Positions 26,128-35,416 of a stretch of 64,000 nucleotides of DNA are shown here, piece after piece; position 1 is the stretch's first letter, and each line of letters starts with the position of its first letter. Location of the stretch: the NCBI RefSeq assembly GCF_030542105.1, contig NZ_JAUOFB010000005.1, positions 62,001 to 126,000 on the forward strand, given 5' to 3'. The notes under the pieces are model-generated. The model saw only the letters and a program-made list of their open reading frames with translations, did no database searches and was not told the origin of the DNA. This DNA comes from Hymenobacter sp. BT730 (GTDB taxonomy: Bacteria > Bacteroidota > Bacteroidia > Cytophagales > Hymenobacteraceae). Made by a program: the position numbers and the translations under genes.

Positions 26128-27039
26128 TTATTTGGCCGCACTTCGGAACAACCAAGCGTTAAATAACTTTGGGCTAAGAGTTATGGCTCGAAAGTAATCC
26201 AGCCAGCCATTTATCCCCTTCTTGTTTTGCCGCATCAATAAGCTACGCTCAAAATACCAATATTGCAAAATGGAATCATATCGTTCTGCAAAGGCTGGAA
26301 AGAGCTCTTGATACTGTTTTAGTTCAAAGATACGTTTATTGATAACCGAAAGGCTTTTCGTACGATTCGAAACCCGGGAAACACTGTCTTGGTGATGTCT
26401 GTATTTCGACATTACACGTGGCAAGTAGTAAATATTGCCATGTTGAGTTAAGAGCAATTGCAAGGTATAATCACCACTATATACCTTAACATACCAATCC
26501 GGTAATTGTAAGGCGGAACGCCGGAATAACATAGATGCTGTAGGTATACCCCATCCCTGTACAATTATATCCTTCTGAGAAATTATCGGCCTTTCAGGCG
26601 ATAACATATCTGGAAAGGTTGTGCTAAATAGCGTTGTCTGAATACTTCCATCATCAGCAAATGTTTCTGCATCATGAATGCAAAGCACACAGTCAGGCCG
26701 TGAGTCCAGTATTTCTACCTGAAGCGCGAGTTTATGCTTATCTGTCCAGAAATCATCACCCTCTAAAAGCGCAATATACTCACCTGTACAGGCAGCAAGG
26801 GTTGCCATTAGGTTAGGCATAATGCCTAGGTTTGCAGCTGGCAGCAGCGCCTTGACCCTTTCCGGATAAAGGCGTTGATATTCCTGAACAATAGCTCGGG
26901 TGCTATCTGTTGAACAATCTTCACCAATGACGATTTCTACGTCAAAGTTAGCTTCTTGCATCAAGGCAGAGTCAATTGCTTGACGCAGAAACCGCTCATG
27001 ATTATAGGTGATGCAACAAACACTTACTTTCGGGGGCAT
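26128..27039 (-). CDS. Glycosyltransferase, GT2 family
   Basis: 303-residue GT-A glycosyltransferase with VSVCCITYNHERFLRQAIDSAL at the N-terminus and the metal motif EGDDFW at 93-98. The acceptor region has the RYHQDSVSR-like HHQDSVSRV segment. It is paralogous to the following GT2 gene at 25134. It lies 42 nt downstream of the acyltransferase and is transcribed in the same direction. Sugar specificity is unknown. Confidence 0.93.
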   Translation of the reverse strand: MPPKVSVCCITYNHERFLRQAIDSALMQEANFDVEIVIGEDCSTDSTRAIVQEYQRLYPERVKALLPAANLGIMPNLMATLAACTGEYIALLEGDDFWTDKHKLALQVEILDSRPDCVLCIHDAETFADDGSIQTTLFSTTFPDMLSPERPIISQKDIIVQGWGIPTASMLFRRSALQLPDWYVKVYSGDYTLQLLLTQHGNIYYLPRVMSKYRHHQDSVSRVSNRTKSLSVINKRIFELKQYQELFPAFAERYDSILQYWYFERSLLMRQNKKGINGWLDYFRAITLSPKLFNAWLFRSAAK

Positions 27040-27081
27040 ACTGAAAATTTAAAGAAAAAGGAAAGTAAATCCCTTTTATGT

Positions 27082-27717
27082 TTAATTAGTTTTTAAAGGG
27101 AGTGCCCGAGCCGGCACACCAACCACTGTAGTATAATCGGAGACGTCTTGGTTAACAACAGCGCCTGCACCGACTACAACATGATGACCAAGGCATACGC
27201 GTGGTAGTACTGTAGCGTTTGCTCCAATGAAACAAAAGTCGCCTACTTGTACTCCCCCCAACAACCGAGCACCAGGAGCAATTTCACAGAAGTCCCCTAT
27301 CACGGCGTCGTGATGTATGCTTGCACCTGTATTAATTAGCGTTCCTTCACCAATTCGCGCATTCGGCGAAATTAATACTTGATGCATCACATTAACTCCC
27401 GCTCCTAACACACTCCCATGCTTACTGATTGAAGCAGAGGCCGAAATTGCGGAACTTAATTCTCCACCTAGTTCCTGGAACTTACGAGCTAAATGATGAC
27501 GAACTTTGACACCGCCAACACCTAAAACAAAGCGTTTGTCGGATGCCAGCCATTCTACAGCCAAATGCGGCGCATTAAGGATAGGATATAGGGCAAAAAG
27601 CCTATCTGGCATGTTAGGCGTTACATCATCATAGAAAGCTACAGCCTCAGCGCTCCACTCGTTTTCGAATAAGTGGAGAATTTCAATGGCATGCCCGCGT
27701 GCCCCAATTATTAGCAT
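27082..27717 (-). CDS. PglD/NeuD/VioB-like sugar O/N-acyltransferase
   Basis: 211-residue left-handed beta-helix acyltransferase. The N-terminal MLIIGARGHAIEIL is the Rossmann-like nucleotide-sugar domain of the NeuD/PglD/VioB family. From about residue 90 the hexapeptide repeats follow (GSVLGAGVNVMHQVLISPNARIGEGTLINTG, then IGDFCEIAPGARLLG and VGDFCFIGANATVLP). PglD and VioB acetylate UDP- or dTDP-4-amino sugars with acetyl-CoA. Position, 138 bases downstream of a DegT aminotransferase, fits that role (inference): the aminotransferase makes the amine and this enzyme acylates it. Confidence 0.92.
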   Translation of the reverse strand: MLIIGARGHAIEILHLFENEWSAEAVAFYDDVTPNMPDRLFALYPILNAPHLAVEWLASDKRFVLGVGGVKVRHHLARKFQELGGELSSAISASASISKHGSVLGAGVNVMHQVLISPNARIGEGTLINTGASIHHDAVIGDFCEIAPGARLLGGVQVGDFCFIGANATVLPRVCLGHHVVVGAGAVVNQDVSDYTTVVGVPARALPLKTN

Positions 27718-27855
27718 ACTCTAAGCAGAAAGATGAAGTATTAATCAAGCAGCTTACACTATTATAATAGCATAAGCTGTGTGATTAATACTTTTACACT
27801 ATGCCTTTTAGGACCTATACCGCAGACATCTAAAAGTCAAGACCAATTATATCAT

Positions 27856-28938
27856 TTAGTCCTGCAGTGTCTCAACAATAACTGCACAGATCCGTTCCAC
27901 ATCAGCGTCCTCCAGACCATAGTAAAGAGGCAAACACAGTACACGTACTGAGACGTCTTCTGATACAGGTGCTGGTTGTTTATCCGTATAATCTAAAGTA
28001 TTTAGTGATGGGTAGAAATATCGCCGCGGCGTTATACCCTCGGCAATAAGTGCATCACGCACCTTCAATAAAACTTCTTCTGAAGGTAGCAACGTCGGAT
28101 AATATGAGTAGTTGTATTTTGTTTCGTTATGAATACGCGGACGTGCAAAGGGTGTATGTGCAAGCAAACGGTCATATTGCTCACTAATTTCCTTACGCCT
28201 CCTGATAAGTTCATTTACACGAGGCAGCACACATAACCCCATAGCAGCATGGAATTCTGAGCTCTTGCCATTCACGCCTACACCCCAGAATGCTTCTGGG
28301 CCATTGTGGCCAAAGTTTCGCATGTAACTAATCTTATGAGCTAACTCATCATCATTCGTTACAATTGCGCCACCTTCTACTGTATGAAAAAGCTTAGTTG
28401 CATGGAAGCTTAAAGTGGAAATATCTCCATAATTAAGTACAGAGTTATTCTTATACGTTACCCCAAAAGCATGAGCAGCATCATATATAACACGCAAATT
28501 TCGACGTTTAGCAATTTCCTCGATTGCCTCTACGTCGCAGGGATTACCATAGACATGCGTAGCCATAATTGCCACTGTCTGAGGTGTAATAGATGCTTCT
28601 ATTAGCTTTGGGTCAAGGCAAAGCGTCTCAGGGTCAATATCCACAAATACAGGCTTGCAACCTTCCCATACCAGACTTGATGTGGTAGCTACATAGGAGA
28701 AAGGGGTGGTAATAACCTCACCTTTTAATTCTAAAGCCTTAATAGCTATTTGCAGAGCAATAGTACCATTGTTCACGAAAAACAGATGCTTTACCCCTAG
28801 GTAGTCACGCAACTGCTTCTCCAGTTCAACGACCAATGGGCCTGCATTTGTCAGATATACTCGGTCCCAGATGCCGGCAAGATATTCCACATATTCTTCC
28901 AGTGGCGGCAAATACGACTTTGTGACGTTGATATTCAT
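27856..28938 (-). CDS. DegT/DnrJ/EryC1-type sugar aminotransferase (VioA/FdtB-like)
   Basis: 360-residue PLP-dependent nucleotide-sugar aminotransferase. The Schiff-base Lys is K182 in SFHATKLFHTVEGG; D153 in IYDAAHAFG binds the pyridine nitrogen; TNAGPLVVELE at 30-40 is typical of the family. Overall shape (VTKSYLPPLEEYVEYLAGIWDRVYLTN) suggests VioA-like dTDP-4-keto-6-deoxyglucose 4-aminotransferase, which with the neighbouring acyltransferase would make a 4-acylamino-4,6-dideoxysugar. FdtB-like 3-amination is an alternative, as an FdtA-like protein is encoded at 35996. Substrate is inference. Confidence 0.94.
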   Translation of the reverse strand: MNINVTKSYLPPLEEYVEYLAGIWDRVYLTNAGPLVVELEKQLRDYLGVKHLFFVNNGTIALQIAIKALELKGEVITTPFSYVATTSSLVWEGCKPVFVDIDPETLCLDPKLIEASITPQTVAIMATHVYGNPCDVEAIEEIAKRRNLRVIYDAAHAFGVTYKNNSVLNYGDISTLSFHATKLFHTVEGGAIVTNDDELAHKISYMRNFGHNGPEAFWGVGVNGKSSEFHAAMGLCVLPRVNELIRRRKEISEQYDRLLAHTPFARPRIHNETKYNYSYYPTLLPSEEVLLKVRDALIAEGITPRRYFYPSLNTLDYTDKQPAPVSEDVSVRVLCLPLYYGLEDADVERICAVIVETLQD

Positions 28939-28983
28939 GCAATTCTGGGTTGAAGTGTTAAAAGCTAATCAGCAATCATATAG

Positions 28984-30753
28984 CTAAACTATACTTTGTG
29001 CTAAATCAGCATATTGGTGTTGAGCAACAATCTTGCCTTGACTTAATTCATAGATACGGTCACATTCTCGCAACGTAGTAATACGATGCGCAATGATAAG
29101 AATGGTTATATCCGTTTGCGAAAGCTTGTTAATTGCTTCATTAACTTCCCGCTCTGTTTCATTGTCCAGCGCGCTAGTAGCTTCATCCAGCATTAGTATT
29201 TCTGTGCGCTTATACAGTGCACGGGCAATACCAATGCGTTGTCTTTGGCCACCAGAAAGTTTAGACCCTCGTTCACCAATAAAAGTATCAACTCCCAAAG
29301 GTAAGCTTTGAATAAAGCTCTGTAATGAGGCTTGTTCTATGGCATAGTTCAAACGCTCCTGATCAACATCTTTATCGCCAAGGGTAATATTATCTTTAAT
29401 TGACGCCTGCATAAGGAAAGTATCTTGCTTTACATAGCCAATGATACTATGCCAAGCTTTTAGATGCTGAGGTGTCAAGGGCTTCCCATCAACTAGAATA
29501 CTTCCCTGCTGCTCTGTATAGAACCGCAGAAGCACATTCATCAACGTTGTTTTACCTGAGCCGGAACTACCGATGAACCCTACCTTCTCTCCTTTCCGAA
29601 TGGTAAGACTAATATCCTGTAATACTACTTTCTCTTCTTTAGGAAAGGAAAATGATATATGATCAAGAGCTAATGTCTCTTGAAAACTCAATGGCAGCTG
29701 CTCTTCCGGTATCTGCTCTTTATATTCAGGAGTCCGAAAATCCTCTAAATTTTCAATAGCATATTGACTTTGCTTAATCTGAACCATGGACATCAGGATC
29801 CGGTTCACGGAAGGCATTAAGCGATAAGCTGCTGCAGCAAATAAACCTACTAATGCAATAAGGTTGGCAGAATTAGTAGCGACAAATAGAGAATACAAGA
29901 AAATGGTGAGCACACCCAGAATGGCAACCATTTCAATGATACGCAAAGGCATTAGGGAATACAAATATGATTCCGCATCTAGCTTTCTCGTTTCACGCTG
30001 AGTTTCTAAGAGTTGGTCACGAAAGCGACCTTGCTTATTTGCAAGTCGCAATTCGATAAAACCCATAAAAATATCTGTTATCGTAGAAATAGAAATTGGG
30101 CTTAGTTCATTAATTCTCTTGCCAATATATTGTGTACGGGAACGAAGAACCCGATAAGTAATAAGTGTAGTAGGCAACAAGACGATTACCAACACTGCTA
30201 ATAGCAGCGGTTGATAAATCATGATACCAATTATAATAACTAAAATTATGGTTAACTCAGAAAAGAATATGAACATGGGCCGGATAACCATATTCACATA
30301 AGTACTTGGCACTTGCAAAGAGCTATTGATTAAACTAGCAGAGCCATAATCATTGAAATGCCAAAAGGGGAAATTTAAATATTTCTCAAGTTGTGAGCGC
30401 ACAATTTGCAAACCTACTTCTGCAGTAAATGCCGTTTGCATGTAGTTAATCCAAACAGAAAAAGCATTTTTTAATAAAAAAAATACAAAAATAACAACTA
30501 CAAGAAATAGCAAAAAAGATCGGTCAGATTCAAAGCCTAGTGTTTGGAACAACCAATTAAAATATTTGTTTTGGTGTATTCCTGCAGGCTCAGCGGCAAC
30601 AATCATTATTGGCACAAGTGTAGCCAAGCCAATTACATCTAGTAGAGATGAAATTAGCAGTAAGAAAAACATCCATATTGTTTTTCTCTTTTGCGAGGCA
30701 CTCAGATAGTACCGAATGCTTGAAAGGCTGTATTGAATTATTCCGGTGTTCAT
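28984..30753 (-). CDS. ABC half-transporter, PglK/MsbA-type flippase
   Basis: 589-residue fused permease-ATPase. Six membrane helices span roughly residues 1-310. The nucleotide-binding domain has Walker A GSSGSGKTT, signature LSGGQRQR, Walker B ILMLDEATS and switch His in IIAHR. Length and context match PglK-type flippases that move lipid-linked oligosaccharide across the inner membrane; no separate Wzx is seen in the window. It lies 45 nt upstream of the aminotransferase gene. Alternative: lipid A or peptide exporter. Confidence 0.93.
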   Translation of the reverse strand: MNTGIIQYSLSSIRYYLSASQKRKTIWMFFLLLISSLLDVIGLATLVPIMIVAAEPAGIHQNKYFNWLFQTLGFESDRSFLLFLVVVIFVFFLLKNAFSVWINYMQTAFTAEVGLQIVRSQLEKYLNFPFWHFNDYGSASLINSSLQVPSTYVNMVIRPMFIFFSELTIILVIIIGIMIYQPLLLAVLVIVLLPTTLITYRVLRSRTQYIGKRINELSPISISTITDIFMGFIELRLANKQGRFRDQLLETQRETRKLDAESYLYSLMPLRIIEMVAILGVLTIFLYSLFVATNSANLIALVGLFAAAAYRLMPSVNRILMSMVQIKQSQYAIENLEDFRTPEYKEQIPEEQLPLSFQETLALDHISFSFPKEEKVVLQDISLTIRKGEKVGFIGSSGSGKTTLMNVLLRFYTEQQGSILVDGKPLTPQHLKAWHSIIGYVKQDTFLMQASIKDNITLGDKDVDQERLNYAIEQASLQSFIQSLPLGVDTFIGERGSKLSGGQRQRIGIARALYKRTEILMLDEATSALDNETEREVNEAINKLSQTDITILIIAHRITTLRECDRIYELSQGKIVAQHQYADLAQSIV

Positions 30754-30912
30754 TTATTGAAGTTCTCTTCGGCAATAGGAAGTTGTTGCAGTAGGGCAGG
30801 ATAGCTTACTTGCTGAAAAGAAGTAACAAAGATACATCTTTCTCACGGCTTAACTTTTTATACAAATAATATTCCCTATATAATATATATCAAGTTCACG
30901 GTGCGTATAAGC

Positions 30913-30968
30913 ACTATGATTTACAAAGCAGTCAGGCTATGTAGCCTGACTGCTTTGTAAATCATAGT
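30913..30968 (-). terminator. Perfect 27-bp palindromic hairpin after UXS
   Basis: Bases 30913-30939 are perfectly complementary to 30942-30968 around a 2-base loop. It starts 13 nt past the end of the decarboxylase gene (30981) on the minus strand. It is a likely terminator, but the stem is unusually long and lacks a T tract. Confidence 0.7.
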
Positions 30969-30980
30969 TTCTAATTCTAG

Positions 30981-31922
30981 CTAAACATGTTCCTTGAAAT
31001 ACTCCAAGGTACGGCGAAGACCTTCTTGGCGGTCCACTTTGGGTTCCCAACCTAAAATCTCTTTCGCTTTAGTAATATCCGGCTTGCGCTTCATCGGGTC
31101 ATTCATAGGTAACGGACGGTAATCCGGCTTGAATTCCACGCCAGTTAAACGGGCTATTTCCTCACCAAATTCCTTAATGGTGATTTCAGAGGGATTACCG
31201 ATGTTCACAGGCAAATGGTAGTCGCTCAAAAGCAAGCGGTAAATCCCCTCCACTAAGTCATCTACGTAACAGAAAGAGCGCGTCTGCGAACCATCACCGA
31301 AGACAGTAAGTGCTTCACCCCGCAAAGCCTGCGACAGGAATGCTGGCAATACACGGCCGTCATCCAAGCGCATACGTGGGCCGTAGGTATTGAAAATTCG
31401 GATAATACGGGTTTCCAGACCATGATGATTATGGTAAGCCATCGTAATTGCCTCCTGGAAGCGCTTGGCTTCGTCATAGCAGCCACGAGGACCTACTGGG
31501 TTTACGTTGCCGTAGTACTCCTCTACTTGTGGATGAACCTCTGGGTCACCATACACTTCTGAGGTACTGGCAATCAGAACACGTGCTCCTTTTACCCGAG
31601 CCAAGCCCAGCAAATTATGCGTACCTAAGGAGCCTACTTTTAAGGTCTGAATCGGAATCTTCAGGTAGTCGATGGGTGAAGCAGGTGAAGCAAAGTGCAG
31701 GATATAGTCCAGTTTGCCGGGCACGAAGACGAACTTCGATACATCGGCGTGATGGAACTCGAAATTCTCGCTGCCAAACAAATGCTCAATATTCTTCAAG
31801 TCACCTGTTACTAGGTTATCCATGGCAATGACATGGTAGCCTTCTGCCAGGAACCGGTCGCAGAGGTGCGAACCTAGGAAGCCTGCTCCGCCAGTAATCA
31901 GAATACGCTTCTTCTCAGACAT
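30981..31922 (-). CDS. UDP-glucuronate decarboxylase (UXS family)
   Basis: 313-residue short-chain dehydrogenase-type NAD+-dependent enzyme converting UDP-glucuronate to UDP-xylose. The Rossmann motif [10 protein letters not shown] is at 11-20; the catalytic Tyr149 and Lys153 lie in [23 protein letters not shown] and [27 protein letters not shown] match the UXS signature rather than epimerases. It is downstream of UDP-glucose dehydrogenase, which makes its substrate, 76 nt apart and co-directional. Confidence 0.95.
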   Translation of the reverse strand: MSEKKRILITGGAGFLGSHLCDRFLAEGYHVIAMDNLVTGDLKNIEHLFGSENFEFHHADVSKFVFVPGKLDYILHFASPASPIDYLKIPIQTLKVGSLGTHNLLGLARVKGARVLIASTSEVYGDPEVHPQVEEYYGNVNPVGPRGCYDEAKRFQEAITMAYHNHHGLETRIIRIFNTYGPRMRLDDGRVLPAFLSQALRGEALTVFGDGSQTRSFCYVDDLVEGIYRLLLSDYHLPVNIGNPSEITIKEFGEEIARLTGVEFKPDYRPLPMNDPMKRKPDITKAKEILGWEPKVDRQEGLRRTLEYFKEHV

Positions 31923-31998
31923 GCTTTCAGTTATTTATTTGGAGGTATTAGCTGTTGATAAGGTTGCCAGATAAGGTTTTATATAATGAATAACAACT

Positions 31999-33336
31999 CT
32001 AAGCAGGCTCTTTGTGCGTAGTACGGATACCGATGCAGTGATAGGCAAATCCTGTTTTCTCCATCTCTTGGGGTTCATAAATATTACGGCCATCGAAAAC
32101 CACTTTTTCCTTTAATAAGCGTCCAACTACCTCAAAGTTGGGCGAGCGGAACTCGGGCCATTCGGTAACAATTAGCAACGCATCGGCATCTATAACAGCC
32201 TCGTATTGATCCTTCGCATACGTAATCGTATCGCCAAGCGTGTGTTTAGCTTCCTGCATTGCTACTGGGTCATAGGCTGATACAATGCATCCTTCGGCCA
32301 GCAGCTTCTCGATAATTACAAGTGAGGGAGCTTCGCGCATATCATCCGTCTTAGGCTTGAACGATAAGCCCCACATAGCCATCTTTTTGCCTTTGAGGTC
32401 ACCATCAAAGTGCTTTACTACTTTATCAAACAGCACTTCTTTTTGGGCTTCGTTCACGCTTTCCACTGCCTTCAACACCTGCATGTCATAGCCATTTTCA
32501 GCAGCTGTTTTAATAAGCGCTTTTACATCTTTGGGAAAGCATGAGCCGCCGTAACCAATGCCGGGATAGATGAACTTGGTACCAATCCGGGCATCAGAGC
32601 CAATACCTTTGCGTACCATGTTCACGTCGGCCCCCATGATTTCGCATAGGTTAGCAATATCGTTCATGAACGATATTTTGGTCGCCAGCATGGAATTGGC
32701 AGCATATTTCGTCATTTCGGCCGAAGGGATATCCATGAAGATGATGGGGTGGCCGTTCAGCAGAAATGGCTTATAAAGTTTGCTCATCACCTCTTCCGCC
32801 CGCTCGGATGAGACGCCTACCACAATACGATCAGGCTTCAGGAAATCATCAATAGCAGCGCCCTCCTTCAGGAATTCAGGATTGGAAGCAACATCAAATT
32901 CAATATCAACCCCACGCTTTTCAAGTGCTTTTTCAATCTCCTTACGCACTTTGGCCGCCGTCCCTACAGGAACTGTACTCTTTGTTACAATTACACCGTA
33001 GCCATTCATATGCTCACCTATGCCACGAGCAACTGCTAAGACGTATTTCAAGTCTGCGGAACCATCCTCGCCAGGAGGAGTTCCAACTGCAATAAATGCT
33101 ACGTCACAGTCTTGAATGGCTTCACCTAGATTCGTGGAGAAATGCAGACGATCGGCAGCAACATTGCGTGAGACCATCTCCTCTAAGCCCGGCTCGTAAA
33201 TAGGCAGGATTCCTTTATGGAGGTTGTCTATTTTCTTCTGATCTATATCAACACAGGTGACCTCAATGCCTACTTCGGCAAAGCATGTACCCGTTACAAG
33301 GCCTACATAGCCGGTACCTACTACTGCTATTTTCAT
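31999..33336 (-). CDS. ugd: UDP-glucose 6-dehydrogenase
   Basis: 445-residue enzyme oxidising UDP-glucose to UDP-glucuronate with 2 NAD+. N-terminal Rossmann GTGYVG at 7-12; catalytic Cys is C266 in GYGGSCFPKD; EFLKEGAAIDDFLKPDR contains the conserved Glu. The C-terminal domain (MAMWGLSFKPKTDDMREAPS) binds UDP. It is upstream of the UXS gene, so UDP-xylose synthesis is encoded as a unit. The UDP-glucuronate could also go directly to a uronic-acid-containing polymer. Confidence 0.96.
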   Translation of the reverse strand: MKIAVVGTGYVGLVTGTCFAEVGIEVTCVDIDQKKIDNLHKGILPIYEPGLEEMVSRNVAADRLHFSTNLGEAIQDCDVAFIAVGTPPGEDGSADLKYVLAVARGIGEHMNGYGVIVTKSTVPVGTAAKVRKEIEKALEKRGVDIEFDVASNPEFLKEGAAIDDFLKPDRIVVGVSSERAEEVMSKLYKPFLLNGHPIIFMDIPSAEMTKYAANSMLATKISFMNDIANLCEIMGADVNMVRKGIGSDARIGTKFIYPGIGYGGSCFPKDVKALIKTAAENGYDMQVLKAVESVNEAQKEVLFDKVVKHFDGDLKGKKMAMWGLSFKPKTDDMREAPSLVIIEKLLAEGCIVSAYDPVAMQEAKHTLGDTITYAKDQYEAVIDADALLIVTEWPEFRSPNFEVVGRLLKEKVVFDGRNIYEPQEMEKTGFAYHCIGIRTTHKEPA

Positions 33337-33374
33337 ATTACCTGTATGCTTAAATAAGTCTGTTATCGTTCATG

Positions 33375-33402
33375 AAAAGTGGGCATTACATCATCCACTT
33401 TT
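33375..33402 (-). terminator. Possible hairpin at the end of asnB
   Basis: AAAAGTGG at 33375-33382 pairs with CCACTTTT at 33395-33402. The asnB stop codon sits in the loop. The short stem and missing T run downstream make it a weak call. Confidence 0.3.
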
Positions 33403-35290
33403 TCCACCAGTGCTGAAACACAATGAGCGCCCAGATGCGGGCGTGCACATCACCAGGGTTACGCGAGAAGAGTTGCGCTTTTAATGAGCGAATAGCATCT
33501 ACATCGAATATACCCTGCGACTCAATGAAAGTGTCCGACATCAGGTCGTCTTCGATGAGGGGACGCAGCTCGTTGCGGAACCACTTCAGCAAAGGTACTT
33601 CAAATCCGTGTTTCGGACGCTTGTAGAGTTCTTCGGGCAGCATGGGCCGGAAAGCATCCTGCACGATTTTCTTCTTCATTTTCGCGTCGATCTTGCTTTC
33701 GACGGGCAAGGAGAAGGCGAAGTTTACTACGTTGTAATCCAGAAATGGACTGCGTACTTCCAAGGAATTTGCCATGCTCATGAGGTCCACTTTGGCATTC
33801 ATGTCATAAGGCAGCACCAGGTTCATATCCGTTAGGAGCACCTCGTTCAGGTCGCCATCGGCGCGCAGATTTTGGAGGATGTCCTTGCGGCGCTTTTCTA
33901 CCAGCTTCTTTCCTACTTTGCGGCGAGAGGCAGCGCTGAGCAGGCTACGAGCATCCTTCTCCGAAGCTAATGAGGCCCAATCCCAGTAACGGTCCTTGGG
34001 CCCGCTGCTCATGCCACGGGAAAAGCGTTGGAACTGGCGGACTTTGTTTCCTAAGAAGGAGTTGCGGGATTTTGGCAGTACTTCCCATAGTATGCCCAAG
34101 CCAGCTACGGCTTCGGCTTTGGGGCCACCGCGGCGCACCTGCCATTCGGCCATGTGCTTGTTATAGCCGGCAAACAGCTCATCGGCACCGTCGCCGGAAA
34201 GAGCAACGGTTACTTTTTCGCGGGTTTGCTTGCTGAGGATATACACGGCCAGTGCCGAAGAATCGGCGAAAGGCTCATCAATGTAATTGAGCACATCAAA
34301 GATGTGGTCGTAGAGGTCCTGATTGGTCAGGGAGAAGACCGTATGATTGGTCTTATGCATTTTGGCAACCAGGTTGGCGTACTTCGTCTCGTCGAAGAAA
34401 GGCTCGTCCTTGAAACCAATGCTGAATGTGTTCAGATGCGGCGTATGCCGGGCAGCCAGCGCCGTAATAACAGAGGAGTCGATGCCACCGCTCAGGAAAG
34501 AGCCTAATGGTACATCGGCCACCAAGCGGCGCGCCACTGACTCATCCATCAACTCTACCAGCTTCTGCTGCTGCTGCTCGTAAGTAAGCTTGTTTTTTGC
34601 AACCTTCTTGGGGTCATAGGGAATACGATACCAAGCTTTGCGCACCACTTTCTGCCCCTTGATAAACAGGTAATGGCCGGGCAGGAGCTTTTTTACTCCT
34701 TTGAAAATAGTAGCAGGGCCGGGAATGTAATTGAGCTGCAGGTAATGGCTGAGCGCGGCATAGTCCAGCTTGCGCGGCACGCCCAAGGCCATCAGCGCCT
34801 TCATCTCCGAACCAAAAAGAAGCTTGTCCTCGTCGCGGTATACCAGCAGGGGCTTCACCCCCATCCGGTCGCGGGCAATGAATAAGGAGTCTTCTTCTTT
34901 ATCGTAGATAGCCAGCGAGAAGAAGCCGTTCAGCTTTTTCAGGAAGCCGCGGCCCTCCGTGATATACAGCTGCAGAATAACTTCTGTGTCGGTCTGGGAA
35001 TGAAAGGTGTATCCTTTCTTTACCAGCTTTTGCCGTAGCTCTCGGAAGTTGAAAATTTCGCCATTAAAGATAATGGTATAGCGGCCGGCCGCGTCCGTCA
35101 TGGGCTGATTCCCATCGCACGATAAATCCAGGATGCTTAGGCGACGATGACCCAGTCCTACCCTATCGTAAACGTAATGTCCCTGCGAATCAGGCCCACG
35201 GCTGCTGATAGCGTCAGTAGAAGCATGAAGCGAAGCCAGCGAGTTGCGGCCTGCATCAGTAAAAGCGAATATTCCGGTGATTCCACACAT
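33386..35290 (-). CDS. asnB: Asparagine synthase-type amidotransferase (glutamine-hydrolysing)
   Basis: 634-residue class-II glutamine amidotransferase. Processing leaves Cys2 as the nucleophile (MCGITGIFAF); RGPDSQGHY and FNGEIFNFRELR bind glutamine; SGGIDSS at 267-273 is the ATP pyrophosphatase P-loop and SGDGADELFAGYNKH the second synthetase motif. True asparagine synthetases and sugar- or polymer-amidating enzymes of exopolysaccharide clusters both look like this (the latter are called XrtA-type amidotransferases where exosortases occur). Position at the head of the glycan locus favours the second. ATG at 35290 fixes Cys2. Confidence 0.93.
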   Translation of the reverse strand: MCGITGIFAFTDAGRNSLASLHASTDAISSRGPDSQGHYVYDRVGLGHRRLSILDLSCDGNQPMTDAAGRYTIIFNGEIFNFRELRQKLVKKGYTFHSQTDTEVILQLYITEGRGFLKKLNGFFSLAIYDKEEDSLFIARDRMGVKPLLVYRDEDKLLFGSEMKALMALGVPRKLDYAALSHYLQLNYIPGPATIFKGVKKLLPGHYLFIKGQKVVRKAWYRIPYDPKKVAKNKLTYEQQQQKLVELMDESVARRLVADVPLGSFLSGGIDSSVITALAARHTPHLNTFSIGFKDEPFFDETKYANLVAKMHKTNHTVFSLTNQDLYDHIFDVLNYIDEPFADSSALAVYILSKQTREKVTVALSGDGADELFAGYNKHMAEWQVRRGGPKAEAVAGLGILWEVLPKSRNSFLGNKVRQFQRFSRGMSSGPKDRYWDWASLASEKDARSLLSAASRRKVGKKLVEKRRKDILQNLRADGDLNEVLLTDMNLVLPYDMNAKVDLMSMANSLEVRSPFLDYNVVNFAFSLPVESKIDAKMKKKIVQDAFRPMLPEELYKRPKHGFEVPLLKWFRNELRPLIEDDLMSDTFIESQGIFDVDAIRSLKAQLFSRNPGDVHARIWALIVFQHWWKKWMM

Positions 35291-35300
35291 AATGAGCGGG

Positions 35301-35308
35301 CAAAAGTA
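35301..35308 (-). promoter_or_regulatory. -7 box TACTTTTG upstream of asnB
   Basis: On the minus strand TACTTTTG fits TAnnTTTG and ends 10 nt before the ATG at 35290. The nearest TTG upstream is 15 nt from it, shorter than the usual spacing. This is a candidate promoter for the start of the glycan locus. Confidence 0.4.
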
Positions 35309-35416
35309 CGAAGTATCGGGTAGCAAGTTTTGAAAAAGTACTGCCGTCACTCGTAACCAAACGTTTAAGCCGGGAGTACAGCTCTATATAATCCTCTTCT
35401 ATAGCTTTTCCTTCCT

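Noticed and set aside
25134-27039. Two similar GT2 genes as a possible frameshifted single gene
   Set aside because: Each has its own complete GT-A fold with metal motif and a stop codon; paralogues fit better.
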